From NCBI GenBank assembly GCA_001724025.1, contig MEDJ01000025.1:26261-90260 (forward strand): 64,000 nt of DNA, given 5' to 3'. The notes under the pieces are model-generated. The model searched no databases. It saw only the letters and a program-made list of their open reading frames with translations, and had not been told where the DNA came from. This document shows positions 53,100 through 64,000 of this stretch, piece by piece. Origin of the DNA: Acidobacteria bacterium SCN 69-37. Its GTDB lineage: Bacteria; Acidobacteriota; Vicinamibacteria; Vicinamibacterales; SCN-69-37. The translations under genes were made by a program, and so were the position numbers. Within the stretch, counting starts at the first letter, position 1, and each line of letters opens with the position of its first letter.

Positions 53100-53969
53100 T
53101 TAAATCAGGTGCCGCAGCCGCACGAAGTAATCGATCACCGAGTAGCCAATCGCCAGCAGCGACACGGCGAGGCAGACGACGGCCGCCAGCATGTGATTGG
53201 CGCGCTCGGGCTTGAGCGGATCGAGCCACATGCCCATCAGGTATCCGCCGAGGAAGCCGCCGGCGTGCGCGTAGTTGTCGATGCCCGGGATGATGAACCC
53301 GAAGATGAACAGCGGTACCGCGTAGTTCCACGCCTGGCTGCCGACAGCCGACGACCCCGTGCGGCGGCCGTAGTAGATGGCCGCGCCCAGCAGCCCGAAG
53401 ATCGCGGCCGAGGCGCCCACCGTCATCGTGGCCCCCTGCAACACGCGAATCGGCAGCCAGCCCATCGTCAGGCCCGCCACCGAGCTGAGCAGGAACCCGG
53501 TGACGCCGGCCACCGTGTAGATGATGACCATCCGCCCGGGGCCGTACAACTCCCCCACCGCCGGGGCCAGCTGGCGAATCCACAACATGTTGAAGAGGAT
53601 GTGCAGCAGGCTGCCGTGCAGCCACGACGCGCTCAGCAGCGTCCACCAGCTGCCCAGGTCGAACACGGGCAGGCGGCCGCTCGCCCCGAACATCAGGAGA
53701 CTGATGACCGACGGCGAGAGGAACGAAAACAGCCCGCCGGACATGACGGCTGCGCCCGACGCCAGCAGGCTCAACGCATACACGACGACGCAGGTGCCGA
53801 TGACGAACGGGACGAAGCCCAGATCCTTCCCGAGACTGCGCAGCGCCGGGGCAAATCCCCACAGGCCCGGGTTGCGGCGACCGCAGTTGTAGCAGGTCGC
53901 GTCGTTCACCCCGACCAGATAGCCACACGAGGCGCACACCACGGACCCGGTCGTCTGTCGCTTGAACAT
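53100..53969 (-). CDS. Zinc-ribbon plus rhomboid intramembrane protease
   Basis: A 289-aa membrane protease. The N-terminal 35 residues form a zinc ribbon (CASCGYLVGVNDATCYNCGR). The rhomboid domain has ASWLHGSLLHILFNMLWIRQ, the catalytic Ser in TVGASAAIFGLLGAAIYYGR (G-x-S-x-x-x-F-G), and the catalytic His in IDNYAHAGGFLGGYLMGMWL, on about six helices. The fusion of a zinc ribbon and rhomboid domain is common in bacteria. Substrates unknown. Confidence 0.95.
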   Translation of the reverse strand: MFKRQTTGSVVCASCGYLVGVNDATCYNCGRRNPGLWGFAPALRSLGKDLGFVPFVIGTCVVVYALSLLASGAAVMSGGLFSFLSPSVISLLMFGASGRLPVFDLGSWWTLLSASWLHGSLLHILFNMLWIRQLAPAVGELYGPGRMVIIYTVAGVTGFLLSSVAGLTMGWLPIRVLQGATMTVGASAAIFGLLGAAIYYGRRTGSSAVGSQAWNYAVPLFIFGFIIPGIDNYAHAGGFLGGYLMGMWLDPLKPERANHMLAAVVCLAVSLLAIGYSVIDYFVRLRHLI

Positions 53970-54065
53970 CCCGGGCAGGATAACAGACGAGGCGTCACCC
54001 GCCGCCCGCAGCCGGCAGCCCGCCGCCAGCTAACCACTCCGCCGCCTCGACGTCTAATCCCCCAG

Positions 54066-54635
54066 ATGCAGCCCGACGACGCGGCAGCCATGGCCAGGGC
54101 CATGGCCGGAGAAGATGACGGCTTCCGCGAACTCGTGGACCGGCACGGCCGGGCCCTCTATCAACTGGCCTACCGCATCACCGGACGGGCCGAGGATGCC
54201 GAAGACGTGGTCCAGGAGACCTTCATCAAGGCATTCCGGCAACTGGACCGGTTCGAAGCCCGCTCGAGCGTGGGGACCTGGCTGCACCGGATTGGCGCCA
54301 ACTGCGCCATCGACCTGGTCCGTCGCCGACGACCGTTCGAGGTGATGGAAGCGCCCGATCGGCTCGATCAGCGGGCGGCAGGCGGGGCCTGGCCCTCGCA
54401 GACCGCCGTGGTGGCGTCGGCCCAGATCCAGCAGCGGATCGACGACACGATGGCCGAGCTGTCCGCGCGCGAACGGGCCGCCTTCGTGATGCGCCATTTT
54501 CACGATTGCTCGATCAACGACATCGCCACCGCGCTCGACATGAACACCAGCGCGGCCAAACACGCCGTGTTCCGGGCCGTGCGCAAGATGCGCGCAGCAC
54601 TGCGGATCTTCGTGGACGGACAGACAGATGACTGA
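54066..54635 (+). CDS. ECF-type RNA polymerase sigma factor
   Basis: A 189-aa ECF sigma factor. Region 2 is FRELVDRHGRALYQLAYRIT then GRAEDAEDVVQETFIKAFRQ and VGTWLHRIGANCAIDLVRRR; region 4 is ELSARERAAFVMRHFHDCSI then NDIATALDMNTSAAKHAVFR. Starts at the ATG before QPDDAAAMARAMAGED. The last 8 bp overlap the following anti-sigma gene. It heads an operon with anti-sigma, TPR/HEAT and HEAT proteins. Confidence 0.94.
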   Translation: MQPDDAAAMARAMAGEDDGFRELVDRHGRALYQLAYRITGRAEDAEDVVQETFIKAFRQLDRFEARSSVGTWLHRIGANCAIDLVRRRRPFEVMEAPDRLDQRAAGGAWPSQTAVVASAQIQQRIDDTMAELSARERAAFVMRHFHDCSINDIATALDMNTSAAKHAVFRAVRKMRAALRIFVDGQTDD

Positions 54636-55395
54636 CACTCCCACATCCCACGCATCGGACGACGACCTGGTGCTGTTCTTCTACCGGGAACTGCCCCCCG
54701 ACGCGCACGCGCGGCTGTCGACGCACCTCGACGACTGCCCCGCGTGTCGGGACACGTTCGAGACGCTGACGCGCACCCTCGAGCTGACGGGTCGCGCCGA
54801 GACGCCCGATCCCGGGCCCGACTTCGAGGACCGCCTCTGGGCGCGCATCGCCCCGACCATCACCACGCGCACGTCGCCCCGCCGCTGGCCATCCATCCTC
54901 GCGTGGACCGCGACGCTGCTCGTTGCCGGCGGCCTGGGCTGGTGGTGGACGAACCGACCGGCGCCCGTCACGCCGGAGGAGATGGCGGTTGTCGCGCCCG
55001 CGGCCGGCGACCCGCGCGAGCACGTGCTGCTGGCCGCTCTCGATGCGCACCTGGTGCAGACCGAGATGGTGTTCGTCGAGCTGATGAACGCGCCGGTCAC
55101 CGAACCGGATGCGTTCGACGCGGTGCGCACCACGGCCGACGACCTGGTCGCGTCGGGCCGGCTCTACCGCGAGACCGCGCGCGACACGGGCGCCTCGCAA
55201 CTCGTCGCGGTGCTCGATGAACTGGAGCCCGTGCTGATCGAGGTGGCGCGATCGGGCGCCGCCGCAACGCCGAACGACCTCCGTGCCCTGCGCGGCCGCA
55301 TCGAACAGGACGACCTGCTCTTCAAAGTGCGCGCCGTGGCCGCCGACATCCAGGATCGCCAGGAAGGCGCTCCGTTCACCGAAGGAGCCTTATGA
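54628..55395 (+). CDS. Transmembrane anti-sigma factor with zf-HC2 domain
   Basis: A 255-aa protein. The N-terminal zinc-binding domain reads FFYRELPPDAHARLSTHLDD then CPACRDTFETL (H-x3-C-x2-C) and would hold the sigma factor encoded just upstream. One membrane helix (ILAWTATLLVAGGLGWWWT) follows, then a periplasmic helical part of about 140 residues (LLAALDAHLVQTEMVFVELM). The next gene overlaps by 4 bp. Confidence 0.9.
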   Translation: MTDTPTSHASDDDLVLFFYRELPPDAHARLSTHLDDCPACRDTFETLTRTLELTGRAETPDPGPDFEDRLWARIAPTITTRTSPRRWPSILAWTATLLVAGGLGWWWTNRPAPVTPEEMAVVAPAAGDPREHVLLAALDAHLVQTEMVFVELMNAPVTEPDAFDAVRTTADDLVASGRLYRETARDTGASQLVAVLDELEPVLIEVARSGAAATPNDLRALRGRIEQDDLLFKVRAVAADIQDRQEGAPFTEGAL

Positions 55396-56924
55396 CCCGC
55401 ACCCTCGTCATGCTCGCCCTGCTCGTTGTGTCTCCCGCGCTCTGCGCCGCCCAGGCCGTTCCGCCGGCGTCCGGGGCCCCGCGGCCGCTGCCCGCGCCGT
55501 CACCGCTGCCCGCGCCCGCCGCGTCACCGGTCCCATCGGCCGTGCCCGTCGCCCCGGTCGGGCCGACAGCCGTGCCGCAGCCCCCACAGGCGCCGTGGCC
55601 GCCGGACGTCACCAGGCCCGTACCTGTCGCGCCCTTCGACGTCGATCTGGCGCCGCTGACGGACCTCGACGTCAATCTGACGCTCGAGCTGGATCGCATG
55701 CAGGCCGATCTCGCCGGCCTGACCTCCGGGCTCGACGATCAGGTCCGCCTGAGCCTCGAATCGGCCAGGGCGCAGGCCTCGGCCGGCCTCGCGCAGCAGA
55801 TGTCGACCGTGCGCGCGCAGGTCGACGCGGCGCGCAGGCAGGCATTCGACCTCCGCCTGCGCAGCGACGCCTACAACGGCGGGCTCGACGCGCTCCAGCA
55901 GCGCCAGTACGAGCGCGCGATCACGGCGTTCGATCGCGTCGTGGCCGACAAGGGTCCGCGGGCCGACGCCGCGCTCTACTGGAAGGCGTTCAGCGAATTC
56001 AAGCTCGCACGGACCGACGCCGCGCTGAGCACCATTGCACAGCTGCAGAAGGAACATGCGCAGAGCCGCTACGTCAGCGACGCGAAGGTGCTCGAGGCCG
56101 AGGTGCGCAAGCAGACCGGCCAGCGGCTCGATCCGGCCCAGCTCGACGACGACGAGATCAAGCTGCTGGCGATCCAGGGGCTGCAGCGATCCGAACAGGC
56201 CGTGCCGCTGCTCGAGGCGGTGCTGAACGGCGCCAACTCCCTCAACGTCAAGCGCCGCGCGCTCTACGTGCTGGCGCTCGGGCCGGACGCCCGCGCGCGC
56301 GAGATCCTGCTGGGCTACGCCGGGGGCGCCGGGAGCCCGGATCTGCAACTCGAAGCCGTCCGTCTGCTCGTCTCGCGGCGTGACGCCCAGACCACCGGTG
56401 CAGTGCTGCGCGACCTGTACGAGGCCACGTCGGATTCGACCGTCCGCCGCACGATCATCGACGCCTACCGCGTGCGTCAGCGCGAGGGAGCCGCGAACAC
56501 GTCGCCGCTGGCCACCACGGCTACCCAGGACCTGATAGCGATGTATCAGCGCGAGACCGACGCCGAACTTCGCCGGCACATCGTGAGCGTCATGATGGAC
56601 AACGGCGCCGTCGATCAGGTGATGACGATGCTCCGCGGCGAACGCGATCCCCAGGCGCGCACACGCATGATCCACACGTTGAACGTCCGCAACAATCCGC
56701 GCGCCACGCAGGCGCTCGTGTCGCTCTACGGCAGCGTGAACGACGTGCCGACGCGCGAGGCGATCGTCAGCACGCTCGCCGGCCAGCAGAACGCGGACGC
56801 CCTGATCTCGCTCGCGAAGACCGAGTCCAACGTCCAGCTCAAGACGCGCATCGTCCGCCACCTCTCCGAAATGGCACCACGGTCCAAGGCCGCGGCGGAT
56901 TATCTGATGGAAGTGATCAGATAG
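55392..56924 (+). CDS. Secreted TPR/HEAT-repeat protein
   Basis: A 510-aa exported protein: signal peptide (LVMLALLVVSPALCAAQ), a long Pro/Ala-rich spacer (about residues 22-80), TPR-like helices (ALQQRQYERAITAFDRVVAD and DAALYWKAFSEFKLARTDAA), and HEAT repeats in the C-terminal half (LLAIQGLQRSEQAVPLLEAV, RRALYVLALGPDARAREILL, RIVRHLSEMAPRSKAAADYL). HEAT proteins in sigma/anti-sigma operons are probably regulatory or scaffold components of the envelope-stress pathway. The start overlaps the anti-sigma stop (ATGA). Confidence 0.85.
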   Translation: MTRTLVMLALLVVSPALCAAQAVPPASGAPRPLPAPSPLPAPAASPVPSAVPVAPVGPTAVPQPPQAPWPPDVTRPVPVAPFDVDLAPLTDLDVNLTLELDRMQADLAGLTSGLDDQVRLSLESARAQASAGLAQQMSTVRAQVDAARRQAFDLRLRSDAYNGGLDALQQRQYERAITAFDRVVADKGPRADAALYWKAFSEFKLARTDAALSTIAQLQKEHAQSRYVSDAKVLEAEVRKQTGQRLDPAQLDDDEIKLLAIQGLQRSEQAVPLLEAVLNGANSLNVKRRALYVLALGPDARAREILLGYAGGAGSPDLQLEAVRLLVSRRDAQTTGAVLRDLYEATSDSTVRRTIIDAYRVRQREGAANTSPLATTATQDLIAMYQRETDAELRRHIVSVMMDNGAVDQVMTMLRGERDPQARTRMIHTLNVRNNPRATQALVSLYGSVNDVPTREAIVSTLAGQQNADALISLAKTESNVQLKTRIVRHLSEMAPRSKAAADYLMEVIR

Positions 56925-56929
56925 GCGGG

Positions 56930-57050
56930 GAGGCTACAGGCTGGGAGAAGACTGGAAGGCTACGAGGCCACGAGCTACAGGGGCTACACTACAGGGCCGC
57001 GAGGCTACGGCCAAAGTCGGAGCCCTGGGGCTTCAGCCCCAGGGAGCCCC
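56930..57050. repeat. Purine tract and one REP palindrome
   Basis: Contains GGGGAGGCTACAGGCTGGGA-type repeats with several GGCTAC units, then one REP palindrome, GGAGCCCTGGGGCTTCAGCC... (57019-57048). It lies between two HEAT genes of the same operon. Confidence 0.65.
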
Positions 57051-57071
57051 CATCACCACAGTGAGGACGCA

Positions 57072-58154
57072 ATGACACGCACCAGTCTGGTCGCGGGCAT
57101 GCTCGTGGTGTCGCTCGGCGCAGCAGCCGCACAGCAGGCCGACATCACGAACGCGCGGGTCGAAACCCGGACAGCAGGAACGATCGAACAGGCGATAGCC
57201 GATGTCGGGGGCACGACCACCGATCCTGTCTGGGTGGGGTGGCGCGTGCCGATGATGCCGGGACTCGGCGACCGATGCGGCACGTGGTCGGACGGCATCG
57301 CCACGACGCGCATGGCGATGCTCGAGGAGGGACCGCGCGAGCGCGCGCCCATCGCGGCACCATCCGCGCCGCGCGTCGCCGCGCTCGAAGCCGGCACCGG
57401 GCTCTCGATCTGGATACGCGTCGTCGATGGCGCCGCCGAGCGACTGCGCGCGGTCAGCGACGACTGCCCCATCGATGGCGGCGGCCGGCGGCTGATTCAG
57501 CTCGACGGCATCGCGCCGGCAGACAGCTTGCGCTTCCTCGACACGTTGCGCGCGTCATCCACCCTCTCGCCCGACGCGCAGCGACGCCTGACATCGGCCG
57601 CTGTCGGAGCCATCGCCCAGCACGCGGCTGGCGAGGCGGACGCGCTGCTCGATCGTCATCTCGCGGCGCCCGCAACGGACGAGGCCCTGCGCACGGCGGC
57701 AGCAACGTGGACGGCGCGCGCACGCGGCGCCCGTGGGCTATCGCGGCTTGCGGCGCTCATGGAGACCTCCGGCGACGAAGCGCTGCGACGCACAGTCGCG
57801 ACGGCCATCGCGCAGTCCCCGCAACCGGAGGCGCTTTCGACGTTGTGGCGACTGGCCAGCACCGATCGGGATGAGCACGTCCGCGCCGCGGCCGCATCGG
57901 GATACGCGATCCAGGCGCCTGACGGTGCGCCCATCGACCAGCTCACAACGCGACTTGCCGCCGAGTCGAGCGACGTGGTGAAGCGCCAGATCATCCGCGG
58001 GATCGCGCGTCGGCCCGCCGATACCGGCGTGCCGACGCTGGTCAATCTCGCGCGCACGTCGCGCGACCAAGTCGTCCGCGTCGAAGCCGTCCGCGCCCTG
58101 AGCCGCACCAATCACCCAGCGGCGATGGCGTATCTGGTGGAAGTATTGCGTTGA
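57072..58154 (+). CDS. Secreted HEAT-repeat protein
   Basis: A 360-aa exported protein related in style to the preceding one: signal peptide (SLVAGMLVVSLGAAAAQ), a beta/mixed region with WVGWRVPMMPGLGDRCGTWS and two further Cys (DDCPIDGG), and C-terminal HEAT repeats (ALRRTVATAIAQSPQPEALS, TLWRLASTDRDEHVRAAAAS, VVRVEAVRALSRTNHPAAMA). Probably periplasmic and acting with the sigma/anti-sigma operon upstream, from which it is separated by a repeat. Ribosome-binding site GTGAGGA upstream. Confidence 0.75.
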   Translation: MTRTSLVAGMLVVSLGAAAAQQADITNARVETRTAGTIEQAIADVGGTTTDPVWVGWRVPMMPGLGDRCGTWSDGIATTRMAMLEEGPRERAPIAAPSAPRVAALEAGTGLSIWIRVVDGAAERLRAVSDDCPIDGGGRRLIQLDGIAPADSLRFLDTLRASSTLSPDAQRRLTSAAVGAIAQHAAGEADALLDRHLAAPATDEALRTAAATWTARARGARGLSRLAALMETSGDEALRRTVATAIAQSPQPEALSTLWRLASTDRDEHVRAAAASGYAIQAPDGAPIDQLTTRLAAESSDVVKRQIIRGIARRPADTGVPTLVNLARTSRDQVVRVEAVRALSRTNHPAAMAYLVEVLR

Positions 58155-58277
58155 AGTGAGAAGTCAGAAGTGAGAAGTCAGAATCTTAGAGAACGTCGAA
58201 GTTCGAACTTCGAAGTTCGAAACGATCCCAACTCTTCACTTCCAACTTCTTACTTCTGACTTCTCACTTCTAACTTG
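58155..58277. repeat. GAAGTNAGAAGT-type hairpin tract
   Basis: GAAGTGAGAAGTCAGAAGTG ... on the left and TTCTTACTTCTGACTTCTCA ... on the right are complementary; the centre has GAAGTTCGAACTTCGAAGTT, itself palindromic. As at 44942-45067 the tract lies between the ends of converging genes. Confidence 0.75.
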
Positions 58278-58281
58278 CCTT

Positions 58282-58827
58282 TCAGTGCACCCCATGGCCC
58301 GCCTGGAGCAGGCTGGGGTCGGCACCGAGGCGACGGATGGCGGTTTCCCAGGCGGTCTCGGACGGCAATTCAAAGACGATGTCGAGTTCCACGGGCATGA
58401 TCAGCCAGGCGGACTCGGCCAGTTCCGCGTCGAGCTGACCGGGGCCCCAGCCGGCGTAGCCGGCCAGCACGGCCGTGTGCGGTGGCGCCGGGTGCGTCTG
58501 CAGCACCTCGCGCAGGGCGTACGGCGACGCCGACAGATACAGGCCCGCGCCGATGGCCCGGGTGTCGGCTTCCTCGGTCGGTACGGCCGTCAGAATCCAC
58601 CCGCGCTGCGGCTCGACAGGCCCGCCGATCCGCAGCGGGAGTCCGTTCGGTTCCACCAGCGCGGGATCCAGCTGCACCGCCTCGGCCGCCGTGGTTTCGG
58701 CCGGGCGGTTCACGACCAGACCGAACGCTCCCTCGTCGCCGTGCTCACAGAGCAGGACCACCGTCCGGGCGAAGTTCGGATCGAGCATCTGCGGCATCGA
58801 CAACAACAACGCGGGAGCAAGTGCCAT
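58282..58827 (-). CDS. AlgH/YqgE family protein
   Basis: A 181-aa protein of the UPF0301/AlgH family. Diagnostic blocks: ALLLSMPQMLDPNFARTVVL, LCEHGDEGAFGLVVNRPAET, LRIGGPVEPQRGWIL, and VLAGYAGWGPGQLDAELAES. The family is widespread, with unclear function (a transcriptional regulator role was proposed in Pseudomonas). The longer frame to 59271 is not coding; the ATG was placed before LAPALLLSMPQ. Confidence 0.94.
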   Translation of the reverse strand: MALAPALLLSMPQMLDPNFARTVVLLCEHGDEGAFGLVVNRPAETTAAEAVQLDPALVEPNGLPLRIGGPVEPQRGWILTAVPTEEADTRAIGAGLYLSASPYALREVLQTHPAPPHTAVLAGYAGWGPGQLDAELAESAWLIMPVELDIVFELPSETAWETAIRRLGADPSLLQAGHGVH

Positions 58828-58880
58828 CCCGCGATTGTAGGCCGGAATGCCGGGGCCGGTCGTCAGGGAACGCGCCTGCC

Positions 58881-60569
58881 CTACCGGTACTTCTGGAAGA
58901 AGCGCGCTTCGGCCTCGCGGTCGCCGAGCAGGACCAGTTCGGCAGCCGCGGGGATGGGCACGTCGACGTCGGGATTGATCTGCATTACCCCATCCTGGCG
59001 GATGGCCAGCACACTGATCCCCGTATCGAGGCGGATCCGGCTCTGCTGCAACGTCTTGCCGACGAGCGAGGCCGGGACGGGGACCGTGGCCACGTCGAGG
59101 CCCTCGGCCACGAGCAGCAGGCTGCTGTCGCGCAACCGGTTGACGATGGCATTGGCGCCCATCGCGCTGTACGAGAGGACGACGTCCGCGCCGGCGCGGT
59201 GCAGCGTCACCGAGTTGCGCTCGAGCGTGGCCCGGCTGAGGATCAGGACGTCGGGACGCAGGCGGCGGCAATACAACGTCAGGTAGACGTTCATATCGTC
59301 CTCGTGCGTCGTCACGATGACGGCCGAGGCGCGCTCGATTCCGGCGCGCTCGAGCACATCGAAGTCCGCGGCGTCACCGACGACGGTCCGGCTGTCGCCG
59401 GCCGGCACACGCGCGGCGAATTTCTCGATAACGCGGTGTTCCACGCCCTGTTCCCGGAGCGCACGCGCCACGGCGCGCCCGACGCGGCCCCCGCCGATGA
59501 TCACGGCCGAGACCTCCGTCGCACCCTCGCGGCCGAACTCGCGATCGTAGGCTTCGAGCTGTTCGCGCGTCCCCGCCAGCAGCAGCACGGCGTCGGCCGA
59601 CACCTCGGTGTCCGGACCGCCAAGCGTGTAGTGGCCGCGCTCCCACACGCCGCCGACCGTCACGTTGAACCGCTCGCGCAGCCGCAGGTCGCGCAGCGTG
59701 TGCCCGACGAGCGGCGTGCCGACCGCCGCGGCTTCCGCGATGCACAGTCCGTCGATCTCACCGATGAAGTGCGTCCGCCCCGTGCGCGCGAACACGCGCC
59801 GCGCCATCATGCGGCCGAGCAGGTCGTCGAGCTGCAACACCAGGTCGCAGCCGGCCAGCTTGAGGATGTCGACGGCCGCCGGCACGTGCGCCCGCGCCAC
59901 GATCGGCACGTCGGCCGACACCTCGCGCGCCGTCATGGCCACGTTGGTGCTCGCCGTGTCGGCCCCGAGCGTCACGAGCATGGCCGCGCGCTCCAGCCGG
60001 GCGCGCTGGTAGGTGGCCGGATCGTCGTGCGTGCCCACCATCACGCGGACGCCCTTGTCGAAGAGCGCGATCGCCTCGGCCGACTCGGGCACGATGACGC
60101 AGTAGCCGGTACCGAACTGCGTCAGCCGATGAATGAGCGCTGTCTCGATGGCTCCGTAGCTCGTCAGCAGAACGTGCCCGGCAATGTCTTCGGGCAGCGC
60201 GCGCGGCGCCCGGGCCTCGTCGCGCGCCTCGAGCCAGGGGGCGTAGAAGAACTGGATGAACGTGAACGGCAGCAGGATCAGCAGGTAGATGGTGCCGGTC
60301 GTGAGCACCAGCACCGAGAACATCCGGCCCGCATCGGAGCTGAACGTGATGTCGCCGAAGCCGAGCGTCGACATCGACACCATCGTCCAGTAGAACCCCG
60401 TGAGCCAGCTGTGCTGCTGGCCCTCGTAGGCCATCAGCCAGTGGAACGCGGCGCTGTAGACGACGATCATCACGACGAGCAACCCGAGGAGCCCGCCGAG
60501 CGTATTGAGGTTGCTGCGCCGCCGCCGGCTCCTCACATACGCGGAAACCAGCGCTGTCAGCGTCTTCAC
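58881..60569 (-). CDS. Potassium channel with two RCK (TrkA-N/TrkA-C) domains
   Basis: A 562-aa protein. Two membrane helices (LGGLLGLLVVMIVVYSAAFH and VLVLTTGTIYLLILLPFTFI) bracket a pore helix and the selectivity filter STLGFGDITF, a natural variant of T-V-G-Y-G. Two RCK units follow: the first starts with HVLLTSYGAIETALIHRLTQ, the second with AVIIGGGRVGRAVARALREQ (an intact GxGxxG nucleotide-binding motif), each followed by TrkA-C type folds. Similar to MthK/YbdQ-like ion channels gated by ligand binding to the RCK ring. Confidence 0.93.
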   Translation of the reverse strand: MKTLTALVSAYVRSRRRRSNLNTLGGLLGLLVVMIVVYSAAFHWLMAYEGQQHSWLTGFYWTMVSMSTLGFGDITFSSDAGRMFSVLVLTTGTIYLLILLPFTFIQFFYAPWLEARDEARAPRALPEDIAGHVLLTSYGAIETALIHRLTQFGTGYCVIVPESAEAIALFDKGVRVMVGTHDDPATYQRARLERAAMLVTLGADTASTNVAMTAREVSADVPIVARAHVPAAVDILKLAGCDLVLQLDDLLGRMMARRVFARTGRTHFIGEIDGLCIAEAAAVGTPLVGHTLRDLRLRERFNVTVGGVWERGHYTLGGPDTEVSADAVLLLAGTREQLEAYDREFGREGATEVSAVIIGGGRVGRAVARALREQGVEHRVIEKFAARVPAGDSRTVVGDAADFDVLERAGIERASAVIVTTHEDDMNVYLTLYCRRLRPDVLILSRATLERNSVTLHRAGADVVLSYSAMGANAIVNRLRDSSLLLVAEGLDVATVPVPASLVGKTLQQSRIRLDTGISVLAIRQDGVMQINPDVDVPIPAAAELVLLGDREAEARFFQKYR

Positions 60570-60621
60570 GCGTGCTCACCCGACAGAGCGACGGCGGACG
60601 ATAGGGGGACGGAATACATGA

Positions 60622-60705
60622 TCAAGCCAGAAGTCCGAAGCCAGAAGCCAGGAGTCCGGACGGAAATCTGACTTTCCAGCACTTCTGGTGTCTGTCCTCT
60701 GGCTT
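60622..60705. repeat. AGCCAGAAGTC/GGCTTCT-type hairpin tract
   Basis: AGCCAGAAGTCCGAAGCCAG on the left pairs with CTGGCTTCTACC on the right, with AAATCTGACTTTCCAG in the middle. A variant of the GAAGTNAGAAGT repeats, lying directly after the end of the aconitase gene. Confidence 0.6.
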
Positions 60706-63387
<2,682 letters not shown>

Positions 63388-63628
63388 GTGTGCAGCGTTG
63401 CGATCCGGGACCGGTTCCCCGCCGGCGGGCTCGCGGCCGTCGTCGGCGCATCGTACGTTTCCGGTCCCCCCTCGAGCGCACGATGCGCCAACAGTATAGG
63501 CGACGGACAAGATCCGGACATTTGCGACCGGGATGATCGGAGTTCGACGCGCGAGACACGCACGGACGCGCGCGATTGCGGGACGGACGCAGGAGACCGC
63601 CCCCGACACTCGGGACGGTGATGGTTGC

Positions 63629-63898
63629 CCCCCGAGGCTGAAGCCTCGGGGCTCCGACTGCTGGAGGGCCGGAGGCCCGACGCGGGACGGCACGGGGGGC
63701 GACTGGCGGAGCCCTGGGGCTTCAGCCTCGGGGCTCCGACCGCTCGATGGTCGGAGGACCCGGCGCGGGGCGGGCACCGGGGCGACTGGCGGAGCCCTGG
63801 GACTTCAGCCTCGGGGCTCCGACCGCTGCATGGCCGGAGATCCGACGCGGGGCGGCGCGGGGGCGACTGGCGGAGCCCTGGGGCTTCAGCCCCAGGGA
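63629..63898. repeat. REP palindrome cluster, ~82-bp tandem units
   Basis: Palindromes of the REP family at about 63629-63658, 63708-63740, 63791-63820 and 63872-63898; the last three are set in an 81-83-bp tandem unit that includes GGGCGACTGGCGGAGCCCTG. No gene is visible between 63388 and 63938. Individual units carry mismatched arms (CTGGGGCTTCAGCCTCGGGG), showing recombination between the two palindrome subtypes. Confidence 0.8.
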
Positions 63899-63938
63899 AA
63901 AGGCGGGAAAGGCGAGCGCCCTGCGGCGTCCCCGGCGC

Positions 63939-64000
63939 TTACGCGGACGCCGCCGCGCGACGCGCGGCGGCGATCACCGCCTCGGCGGCCCGGCGCGAGG
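63939..64000 (-). CDS. C-terminal end of a protein continuing beyond the window
   Basis: A minus-strand frame ends with TAA at 63941-63939 and is open to the edge (…SRRAAEAVIAAARRAAASA). The composition is helical and coding-like, but only about 20 residues are available, so the family cannot be recognised. Confidence 0.35.
   Translation of the reverse strand, partial: SRRAAEAVIAAARRAAASA

Overview
The window is high-GC DNA (roughly two thirds G+C) from a Gram-negative-type bacterium: TolC/RND efflux, outer-membrane beta-barrels, lipoproteins and TonB-like tails are all present. The mix of DUF3857/transglutaminase-TPR proteins, sigma/zf-HC2/HEAT operons, DUF5808 and DUF1579 proteins, many small secreted proteins, and intergenic DNA packed with palindromes of the form GAGGCTTCAGCCTC suggests an acidobacterium, perhaps class Vicinamibacteria. 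This placement is inferred from gene content; no rRNA gene is present to confirm it.

Layout. 1-6.4 kb: a glutamine amidotransferase (cut by the window edge), a cytochrome P450, an engB-DUF1579-YciI operon, a glycosyltransferase, an FAD oxidoreductase and a Tat-exported SMP-30 lactonase. 6.5-25 kb is accessory: two paralogous membrane-anchored coiled-coil proteins with duplicated leaders, three copies of a ~190-bp foldback repeat, secreted and outer-membrane proteins, a degenerate beta-lactamase-fold membrane protein, a truncated DUF262/DUF5655-like gene coupled to a PD-(D/E)XK-type nuclease and a small HicB-like protein, a truncated IS3-family element, a PAS/winged-helix regulator, and two toxin-antitoxin loci in tandem (Xre/RES with a dead toxin, then DUF1778/GNAT). 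25-33.7 kb: RBBP9 hydrolase-LemA-DUF2207, a large DUF3857/transglutaminase/TPR protein coupled to a frameshifted carboxypeptidase-regulatory-like gene, a tandem REP array and a SpoIIE phosphatase. 33.7-40.8 kb: a TolC-HlyD-RND-DUF2892 efflux operon divergent from an ECF sigma/anti-sigma pair.

41-45 kb: a stand-alone acyltransferase resembling trans-AT polyketide enzymes, divergent from an Sfp-type phosphopantetheinyl transferase that is followed by a metallophosphoesterase resembling mycobacterial PptH and by an ATP-grasp ligase. 45-64 kb is mostly housekeeping: EttA, an ABC exporter, a zinc metallopeptidase, TerC, ApaG, Aat, a 2Fe-2S ferredoxin, a rhomboid protease, a second sigma/anti-sigma/HEAT operon, AlgH, a K+ channel with RCK domains, and aconitase A.

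The intergenic DNA is itself notable. At least four short-repeat families recur (REP palindromes often in head-to-head pairs, purine-rich GGGAGGCTGGGAGG tracts, GAAGTNAGAAGT tracts arranged as hairpins, and GGCGGGCGGCACGG tracts), plus the 190-bp foldback element. No tRNA, rRNA or CRISPR array was recognised.
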